NCBI GenBank assembly: GCA_963974915.1
Contig: CAXBES010000010.1
Location: forward strand, 1-64,000
Source of the DNA: CAXBES01 sp963974915
GTDB taxonomy: Bacteria > Bacteroidota > Bacteroidia > Flavobacteriales > Flavobacteriaceae
Direction: 5' to 3'
Length of the DNA: 64,000 bases
Position 1 is the first letter of the stretch; each line of letters opens with the position of its first letter. Made by a program: the position numbers and the translations under genes. The notes under the pieces are model-generated. The model had not been told where the DNA came from. It saw only the letters and a program-made list of their open reading frames with translations, and did not search any database. Shown in pieces: positions 19,401-26,700 of the stretch.

Positions 19401-19547
19401 ATAATTTGCAGACACCTTAATGGTTGGAGGTGCAATATCCGGGTATTCCTCTATTGGTAGGGTAGTAATACTGATAACTCCTAATATAACTATGATAATA
19501 GAGATCACTGTTGAAAGCACTGGTCTACCAATAAATGTTTTTAACAT
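16410..19547 (-). CDS. RND multidrug efflux permease (HAE1/AcrB type)
   Basis: Inner-membrane proton-driven pump, 1045 residues, the usual HAE1 length. The N-terminus FIGRPVLSTVISIIIVILG is the first membrane helix and is followed by TTLPIEEYPDIAPP. Twelve helices and two large periplasmic loops are evident. The proton relay is visible in helix 4 (LALVLAIGIVVDDAIVVVEA, with the paired Asp) and the GFVPNEDRG motif opens the second loop. Substrates cannot be read from the sequence. It lies between adaptor and outer-membrane factor genes in one minus-strand operon. Confidence 0.96.
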   Translation of the reverse strand: MLKTFIGRPVLSTVISIIIVILGVISITTLPIEEYPDIAPPTIKVSANYTGANAETVLESVIIPIEEQINGVEGMTYITSTASNNGTAQITVYFDQEIDADIAAVNVQNRVARATPLLPSEVTQTGVVTQKQETSALMFISMYSESENYDATFIQNYLKINVIPAIQRISGVGDVSVFSQQDYAMRIWLNPEKLAAYNLIPSDISAALAEQNLEAAAGSLGENNGESFSYTLTYSGRFKDEAQYSDIVIKALGNGEFLRLKDVATIELDAQSYSSNAMSKGHPAVFMGIYQTKGSNAQEIIEKIKGTLEDLKADLPEGLDIFVPYDTSLFLDASIAKVITTLLEAFLLVFLVVFLFLQDFRSTLIPAIAVPVSIIGTFFFLSVFGYSINLLTLFALVLAIGIVVDDAIVVVEAVHAKMDNGEKDPKKATLTAMNEISGAIISITLVMAAVFIPVTFVTGPTGVFYEQFGVTLIIAILISAVNALTLSPALCALLLKSHKDDEELKGKSPLKRFYTLFNRGFNATVDRYGKSLQFLYKRKIVSVLLLVIAGVGIFWASTTTPTGFVPNEDRGIIFANIELPPGASLDRTDAVAKKLYDNIEGIDGINAVNFIKGRSLISGAGTNFGFGIIKLEDWADREDPSLSAQAITGKLFGVAASIPDANIIFFSPPSIRGFGNSSGFEVNLLDKFGGEFTDLDQANKDFSMALMSHPEIKYATSSFNTNYPQYEMEVNVPLAKEKGVSVNSIFSTLQGYIGGVYASDFSRFGKQFRVYIQALPEDRADENALNSMYVRTNTGEMTPITQFVTLERVYGPQSVTRFNLFNSTSITGATNDGYSTGDAIRVIEEEVAKLPSNYTVAYSGLTREEVNAGNQTIFIFALSILFVYFLLSAQYESYLLPFAVVISLPFGVFGAYISTKFLGLENNIYFQIALIMLVGLLAKNAILIVEFALQRRKNGESIVDAAIHGAKARLRPILMTSFAFILGLMPLVLAKGVGSEGNNSIGTGAAGGMLIGTIIGVFVIPILFILFQWLQEKVSRKSTEQTIEA

Positions 19548-19572
19548 GGCAAATAATATGTTAGTTGATTAT

Positions 19573-20703
19573 TTAATTTCTGAATAAGGTAGCTACAGGT
19601 TTTATAGCATCATCAAAAGTTGTTTCTTGAGGCGAAATTGCCATTCCACTTCTAAGTTTACCAACACCAGAGACGACAATCTTGTCATGAGTAGTTAGTC
19701 CGGATTCAACAACATATAAGTTATCTACTGTACCTTTAACTTCTATCATAGCAGTGGTAACTCGATTGTCTTCACCAAGTTTAAAAATCATAATGTTGCC
19801 CTGCTGTTCAAAGGTTGCAGATTGTGGTACAACGATAGCATCTTTATATTCTATCGGAAACCTTATTTTTCCACTATTTCCATTGGTTAAAATTTCGTTT
19901 GGATTATCGAAAGCAGCTCTAATTTGAATAGTTCCCGTACTTTGATTTATCTGACCCGTACTGGTTTGAATACGTCCTTTTTCTGAATACTCTTTACCAT
20001 TAGCCAAGATCAAAGTTAAATCTGGCGAATTTTTAATGCGCTCCGCTTTGTTTTGACCTTCTGAGCGTTGTAAATGATCGATATATTGAGCCTCATTAAA
20101 ACTAAAAAATGCATAGACTTCATCTATCTGACTCACGGTTGTCAATGGTGTAGCATCATTAGGACTAATTAACGCCCCTTCTCTAAAATTAATAGCGCCC
20201 ACATAACCATCTATCGGACTTTTAATTGTAGCGTATCCAATGCTTGCATTAACACTGCTGTAATTTGCTTTAGCCTGTTCTAAATTTGCCTTAGCAGTTT
20301 CAAGTTGCACCGAACTTATAATGTTTTTTTCTACAAGAGGTATTAATTTATCTACTTCTACTTGTGCTACATTTACAAGTGCTTTTGCGGCACCTGCATC
20401 CTGACTAAGCGTTTGTGTTTCTAGTTTAAATAAAGCTTGTCCTTTACGTACTTTTTGACCTTCATCCACAAACACTTTTTCAATATACCCTGATGTTTTG
20501 GCTCTAACATCACTGTTTACAATACCTTCTATAGTAGCCGGATATTCTGTATAACCGGTTACTGTTTTACTTTCTAACTGTGCAATAGGAAAAGGTGCAG
20601 GTGGTGAATCTGCAGCAGGTTGTTTTTGCTCAGAATTTCCGCAACTTACTACAACTAGTAACAGGCTTAATAGAACGATTATATTTATTTTTCTAATTTT
20701 CAT
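19573..20703 (-). CDS. RND efflux periplasmic adaptor (membrane fusion protein)
   Basis: A 376-residue lipoprotein linking pump and outer-membrane channel. The signal INIIVLLSLLLVVVSC ends in the acylated Cys. The biotinyl-lipoyl halves flank a coiled-coil hairpin: KTSGYIEKVFVDEGQKVRKG and, after the helices, YATIKSPIDGYVG. A beta-barrel and membrane-proximal domain follow. It is 25 bp upstream of the permease gene and 11 bp downstream of the regulator gene. Confidence 0.94.
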   Translation of the reverse strand: MKIRKINIIVLLSLLLVVVSCGNSEQKQPAADSPPAPFPIAQLESKTVTGYTEYPATIEGIVNSDVRAKTSGYIEKVFVDEGQKVRKGQALFKLETQTLSQDAGAAKALVNVAQVEVDKLIPLVEKNIISSVQLETAKANLEQAKANYSSVNASIGYATIKSPIDGYVGAINFREGALISPNDATPLTTVSQIDEVYAFFSFNEAQYIDHLQRSEGQNKAERIKNSPDLTLILANGKEYSEKGRIQTSTGQINQSTGTIQIRAAFDNPNEILTNGNSGKIRFPIEYKDAIVVPQSATFEQQGNIMIFKLGEDNRVTTAMIEVKGTVDNLYVVESGLTTHDKIVVSGVGKLRSGMAISPQETTFDDAIKPVATLFRN

Positions 20704-20714
20704 TTTTTAACTTT

Positions 20715-21215
20715 TTAAAGCTTGAATTTTACATCGGTTAACTTTGATCTTAATTGTTCCATTGATGTAGTTGCCTCATCAATAAATTTGATATAGTCAT
20801 TATGAAAACTTAAATCGAATTTTTCGTCTTCGCTTTCAGTTTTTTGAAGGTTTATTGTGTTTTTGTAATCTTTAATTTCCAGATGTAGATCTCTTACTTC
20901 CTGCCACTCATTTATTAATCCGTCAATATGTTGAACAGCCGTATCTTTATTGATGACAAAATATTTTTTTCGGTCACCAACTTTAGTGAAGTACTCTACC
21001 TTATTTAGATCTTGTAAATGATTGAGGTGCGTAGAAATTGTGCTTTTACTAGCACAGAGTACCGTTACCATTTCTTCAAATGTAGCTCCTTTTTTCCCTG
21101 TTAGTATCAAATAAGCCATAATGCGTGCCGCAACAGGTGCTAAATTTCCTCTGTTTTCAAAATGTACACCTACCTTCTCGACTAAACGCATTTTCTCTTT
21201 ACATATACTGTCCAT
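20715..21215 (-). CDS. GbsR/MarR-family transcriptional regulator
   Basis: The ATG at 21215 is used; an in-frame TTG lies three codons upstream. It is a winged-helix regulator of about 166 residues: ARIMAYLILTGKKGATFEEM leads into ASKSTISTHLNHLQDLNKVEY, the recognition helix, and then a wing with GDRKKYF. The C-terminal half is helical, probably for dimerisation. As first gene of the efflux operon it most likely represses its own operon through the palindrome at 21290-21309. Confidence 0.9.
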   Translation of the reverse strand: MDSICKEKMRLVEKVGVHFENRGNLAPVAARIMAYLILTGKKGATFEEMVTVLCASKSTISTHLNHLQDLNKVEYFTKVGDRKKYFVINKDTAVQHIDGLINEWQEVRDLHLEIKDYKNTINLQKTESEDEKFDLSFHNDYIKFIDEATTSMEQLRSKLTDVKFKL

Positions 21216-21289
21216 GATTCTCAATTATTTATTGTTTTCCATCAAAAGATGAAAACTTTTATTATAATTTCTATGCAAATATATAGCAC

Positions 21290-21309
21290 AGTTCGGAACA
21301 AACCGAACT
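21290..21309 (-). promoter_or_regulatory. Candidate operator of the RND efflux operon
   Basis: AGTTCGG, six bases, CCGAACT is a perfect 7+7 palindrome 75-94 bp upstream of the regulator start. On the minus strand it is followed closely by TATATTTG, an exact TAnnTTTG -7 match, so a dimer bound here would cover the -33 region. It is the only strong palindrome in this leader, which supports autoregulation by the GbsR-type protein. Confidence 0.65.
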
Positions 21310-21370
21310 AAACGAAGTTAAATGGATGTTAAAAGAATGAAATGACGAAAATTTACTGAAAAAGTTGCCC

Positions 21371-23731
21371 TTAATTAACTGTAATTTCTACTTGTTGTCT
21401 TGCCTCATTACCGTCCTCATCGGTTGCAGTTAACGTATAAGTTCCGGGTTTAGGTCTTATAGCTAATTGATGAAAAGTTTCTGTTTTTCCAACAAATTCT
21501 TGGTTCAAGTACCAAAAAACGGTTGTTTCAGGGGAGCGGTGAGCCAGTTGAAATACAACTTCATTTATATTTTCATCGAAATCTTTTGGTAGTAGAATGG
21601 TTTCGTTTTTCTTCGGAAAGATAAATTCCATCTTCAATTCTCCTTCTCTTAAACAGTCTTCGGCAAATGCGGGTAAAGGTTTGTATTCGGGATGCAACCG
21701 AGCGTAATAATATTCAAGTATTGGCGGAAGTGCAAACCAACTTTTTTGTTTCATTTCTGAAAGTGAATAACAAGAAGAATTTACCCGAAAGTTTTCGCCG
21801 GCATCTAAAAATATAGTTTGATGATAACTGCAGGCAGAAGTTTTAATACCTTCATTCGGTATCCATTTCTTTAAAACCCTATCGCAAAAAGCACCGGCCA
21901 AATGACCGCTTTTTGCACATATTTCTGTTTCTATCATTTCGTCGTAAGGCGTAGCGAACCAATCAACTTTAGGAAGGATATCCAAGACGTCAAACAGTAT
22001 GGGTGCCGCTGCCTGAATCCCGGTTAACCCCGGCCTTCCTTCTCCGTCGGCATTACCAACCCATATGCCAATTGCATATTTTTGAGTTACTCCAACTGCC
22101 CAGGCATCTTTAAATCCATAACTTGTTCCGGTTTTCCACGCAACTTGTTGAGAATTGCTGAAAAAACTCCAATTCTCTTCTCCTTCCGGTCTGTTCACTT
22201 TTTGTAGGGCATTAAAAGTCTCGAAAATAGTACCGGCATCAAAAACTGATGGTTTAGCCCGGTTTTTTCCGAAGTTAACTTCATCATTCATAATATATTT
22301 TGGATCTACAAATTCGGTTTCACGATATTCACTAGACGAAGTATTGAAATAATTTAGTGTAGATGCCATTCCGGCATAAGCTTTTGTAATATCCCATAAT
22401 GAACTTTCTGCTCCACCCAGGATTAATGAGAGTCCGTAGTGATCTGCAGGATATGAAAGCGTCGTAAAGTTCATTTCTTCCAGTTTGTTGTAAAATCGCT
22501 GTAATCCATACGAACGCAACATTCTTACCGCAGGGACATTTAGGGAACGAGATAAAGCCAAACTTGCCGGGACCGCGCCATGGAATTTTTTATCAAAATT
22601 TTCGGGACTATATCCGTTAATTACAGTGGGAATATCTGCGACCAAAGTGTTGGGAAGTATCTCACCCGATTCTAATAGAGAACTGAAGAGAAATGGTTTT
22701 AAAACACTACCCGTACTTCTTGATTTAGAAATGATATCAACATAACTATTATGTTCCGGGGTGGTCGCAGCATTTCCTACATAGGCGAGGACTTCACGGG
22801 TTTCAATGTCGAGTACTAAGACGGCTAAATTGTGTATCTCATTCTGTTTTAACTGGTAGTGATGCTCATTAGCGATTCGGTTTATTTTATTCTGAAGTTG
22901 ATAATCTATGGTCGTTGTAACTCTCTCGCCACGGCTAATTGTACGCACTTTTTCTGTTAGGTGCGGAGTAATTTCGGGAAGCGTGAATGGTTTACCCGGG
23001 AGTTTCTCATCTAATGCTAATTCGTATGTTGTTTGGTCAATTATTTCCTTCTGAAAGAGTTTCAGTAATAACCGATCTCTTTTTTGCTTCAGAATAGCCT
23101 CGTTTTTCCCGGGAAATATGAGTGACGGTGCATTGGGCAAAACAGCCAAGGCAGCAGATTGCCCCCAACTTAGCTCTTCCGAAGGAATTCCGAAGTATCT
23201 CCACGAAGCTGTTTCAAGTCCAACCACATTACCCCCAAATGGGGCATATGAAGCATACAGATTAAGTATTTCTTTTTTTGAATATCTCGCCTCTAAGCGT
23301 GTTGCCTGGACGATCTCGATCAATTTTTCACCGTAGTTTCTACCTTTATTTTTTCGCGAAAGTCTAATAACCTGCTGTGTTAGCGTACTTCCACCACGTC
23401 GATTGCTGGTCGTTAAATTGCTCCAAAGTGCTTTCGAAATGGAAACCGGATTAAACCCCGGGTGTTCGTAAAAGTATTCGTCTTCAAAAAGCAGGATCGA
23501 CTTTTCGAAACGCAATGGAACCGAATCCATTTTAGGAAATCGCCACTGTCCGTCCTCAGCAATGCGAGCTCCTAACATGATACCCTCTCTGCTTTCAACC
23601 ACAGTGGCTGTGGGCACATCAAATAAATTAGACGGAAGACAGAAAAGCCACAACAAAAATGCTGCAAGCCCTAGGCTTAGTTTGAGCTTGTGTTTTAATA
23701 TTTTCTCCGGTATGACTTTGTTAACACCCAT
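21371..23731 (-). CDS. pbpC: Penicillin-binding protein 1C
   Basis: Bifunctional peptidoglycan glycosyltransferase/transpeptidase, 786 residues, anchored by one N-terminal helix (LSLGLAAFLLWLFCLP). The glycosyltransferase domain has EDEYFYEHPGF with the catalytic Glu and RRGGSTLTQQVIRL. The transpeptidase has the SxxK serine in STGSVLKPF near residue 338 and KTGTSYGF near 535. The C-terminal Ig-like PBP1C domain ends the protein. It starts 4 bp after the alpha-2-macroglobulin gene, the same pairing as pbpC-yfhM in enterobacteria. Confidence 0.95.
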   Translation of the reverse strand: MGVNKVIPEKILKHKLKLSLGLAAFLLWLFCLPSNLFDVPTATVVESREGIMLGARIAEDGQWRFPKMDSVPLRFEKSILLFEDEYFYEHPGFNPVSISKALWSNLTTSNRRGGSTLTQQVIRLSRKNKGRNYGEKLIEIVQATRLEARYSKKEILNLYASYAPFGGNVVGLETASWRYFGIPSEELSWGQSAALAVLPNAPSLIFPGKNEAILKQKRDRLLLKLFQKEIIDQTTYELALDEKLPGKPFTLPEITPHLTEKVRTISRGERVTTTIDYQLQNKINRIANEHHYQLKQNEIHNLAVLVLDIETREVLAYVGNAATTPEHNSYVDIISKSRSTGSVLKPFLFSSLLESGEILPNTLVADIPTVINGYSPENFDKKFHGAVPASLALSRSLNVPAVRMLRSYGLQRFYNKLEEMNFTTLSYPADHYGLSLILGGAESSLWDITKAYAGMASTLNYFNTSSSEYRETEFVDPKYIMNDEVNFGKNRAKPSVFDAGTIFETFNALQKVNRPEGEENWSFFSNSQQVAWKTGTSYGFKDAWAVGVTQKYAIGIWVGNADGEGRPGLTGIQAAAPILFDVLDILPKVDWFATPYDEMIETEICAKSGHLAGAFCDRVLKKWIPNEGIKTSACSYHQTIFLDAGENFRVNSSCYSLSEMKQKSWFALPPILEYYYARLHPEYKPLPAFAEDCLREGELKMEFIFPKKNETILLPKDFDENINEVVFQLAHRSPETTVFWYLNQEFVGKTETFHQLAIRPKPGTYTLTATDEDGNEARQQVEITVN

Positions 23732-23735
23732 ACTT

Positions 23736-26700
23736 TTATTTCTGTACGGTTACCCAAATTCCTTTATTACGCGCATAATAATTATTGTCGTACATGGCTT
23801 CCACTTGTGTTCCAGGCAAATAATAGGTGCCTAAATAGGAAGCATTTAATTTAACAACAAAAGTTTTCGACTTCTTAGCTCCCAGGTCGAAATAGAAATT
23901 TACCCTATCGTCCCTAATATCGGTATAACGCGCACTTCCACTTGCACCACCCGCCAGTTCAGTAAAACTGGTATTTACTATTTCCCAACCACCCGGAAAG
24001 ATCTTAGATAGGGCGATATTATCAACATAATCGTTAGATGTATTAGTTATGGTGACCTGTGCAGTGATCTCACTTCCCTGACGCACCGTTGAAACATCTA
24101 ATGTCTTCCCGGCTCCGTCAAAATATTTTGCCGAAAGAGCTAGGTTTTTTCTATCTGCAAGTTCTTCTCCTAAGGGAAGTTTTCCACGTTGGGAGAGTGT
24201 TACATAAACTGTATTACCTTTTTTATTAGTAACAGTAACCGAATTACCTCCCATAGCGATTTCGAGATCTCGTTGTGCTACGGCTCGTTCAGTTTTTATT
24301 GTTTCAGCTTTCCCATTCTTGGTAAATGTCAATTCCATTGCTTTTCCACCGTTTTTATTGATCATTTTGGCCATTGCCAGTAAGCCATAGGCGGTTTCTT
24401 GAGTACTGTACCATCTTTGAGAAGACAATTCTTTGGCAACCGAAATTGCCATGTCTCTTTGTTTGGGATCTCCCAAAGCGACCATTGTCTCTAATGCCAT
24501 GGCTTTGTTTCTAAACGGTGAGCCATAAGTATAATAATCGTATCGTTCCGGTTTAAAATTAATATTGGCGGTCTGTGCAATTTGTTCTGCCACCTTATCT
24601 TTACCGGCTAGTGTATAGGCTGCGGCTAATCGCCACTTAGCATCATTGCTTAGATCATTGCTTTCTCTAAGTCTGTTCATTGCCGCTAATTCCGGCTGAC
24701 CAGCCAAAGCCAGGGTATAAAGACGATACGCTTGTGTTAAACTTGAATTGTATCTGGTTGCGCCGTTACGCCATTGTCTTGCTGCGTTTTTTTGATATAG
24801 CAACCAATTGCTCATAAATGTAATTGGAAGTGCATACCCTTTTTGTTTTGCTTCCAGCATAAAATGTCCGGCATAATTAGTGCCCCAATCATCTGCCTGC
24901 CGCTCCCCGGGCCAGTATGAGAGTCCGCCGTTGGTATTCTGAAAATTACTAAGTCTTAAAATAGCGGCTTTTATATTGTTCTCGATAGTCTGCTTCTTTT
25001 CAAAAGTAATATCAAAAACATCGGCTAAGAATAACTGAGGAAACGCACCGGAGGTGGTTTGCTCTATGCAACCATGCGGATAACGGATGAGGTATTCAAG
25101 TCTTCTCCCAAAATCCATTGGAGGTACGGTAGAAAACTCGAGAGTTGCACCATTGGTTCCACTAACTCCGAAGGTTGTAAAATCGATGGTTTGTGAATCG
25201 TTTTTAGAAAGTGCGTATTGTGCACTCTTTTGGGAAATAGGATTGGGGTTTTCAACGTCTATTTCTACTTGAAAACTTGCTTTTTCTCCACTTCCCGAAG
25301 CTGTTACTTCAATGGTCTGAAACTCTGTAGTGGGTAAGACTTCAAATTCGAAATTTACTATCTGTTCCCCCGGTTCATTAAATGTAATGGTTTTTGAAGT
25401 TCCATGTTCTGGCTTTAAAGCATCTCCAACTTTTACAGAAATAGTTGCCGATTTAACCCTTTCCTCCATTGCAAAAACGGTTACAGGTAGAATGACTTTT
25501 TCGCCGGGTGAGAGTTTCCGCGGAAGGGATGCCAGCACCATTAATGGTTTACGAACAGGAGTGGCTTCTTCGGCTTTTCCATAGGCGCTAATTTTATTGT
25601 CTCCGGCGATCACCATGGTTCGTACAGACCCAATATAATTAGGCATTGTGATCTTGTGAGTTGCTGTTTTACCCGATTCCAATTGAAACGGCCCTAGATA
25701 CTTCACAACAGGTTTAAATCTATCTGCCTTTCTGTTTTTTGCTCCTGCTGCTTCATCACCACCTCCAATTGCGTAGATATTGTTTACACTTCCCGAATAG
25801 GCACCAATTACCAGATCGTATATGTCGAATGTTTTTACACCCAATGCTTGACGAGCATAGAAAGCCTCGTGAATTCTGGGAGTGGCAAACCTGGTAAGAT
25901 CTAATAAACCTTCATCTACCATTGCGAGTGTGTAGGTCATTTTGTTTCCTTTTTCTTCGGAAACTTTCACTGTAAATGTTTCTTCAGGCTTTAAAACTTC
26001 GGGCATCTCAAGCTTAGGGTGCAATACAGTTGACGGATTCTCAACGAGTAACGGAATAACACCATATAATCTAATAGGTAGATCGTTTAAGGTTTGCTGG
26101 TGTGGCTGAAGCAGTGAAATATTTACATAAACATTAGGGGCCATTTCGTTTGAAATGGGAATGGTAACCTTCGTTTCTCCTTTTTGAGTTTCAACCCATT
26201 TCGTAGAGAGCACTTCGGTACCGTTTTCAATACTTATAAGTGCCCGACCTTCACTTCCCGAAGGGAAGGAAATAGTAGCCGCATCACCAACATTGTACTT
26301 TTCCTTGTCTGCCGAGAAAACTAACATTTTAGCACTTTCCGAATCTCCATCACTTGGTACCTGCCACCAATTTCTATAGAAATAAGTGATTCTTCCCGTT
26401 GCGTGTCCCGATGCTTTATCAATTACCCTAATTAAATATCTCCCTCCTTCTTCCTCCGGAATATTTACCGTAAACTTAGATTTACCATCATTATTTGTAG
26501 TAATCTCAAATTCTTTTACGGGTCTGTGAACCGTCGCGTTTTCATAGCGCGAGAGGTTATCACTACCTCGATTCCACCACCAACGCCATTCTATTTTAAA
26601 GATCTTCACCTCCAGTTTTCTGTTTCCACTTGCGGCACCTTGAGCATTGACGGTCGCGACATCGAAAACGGTATTTTCATCTGTAAAATATGAGCCATAT

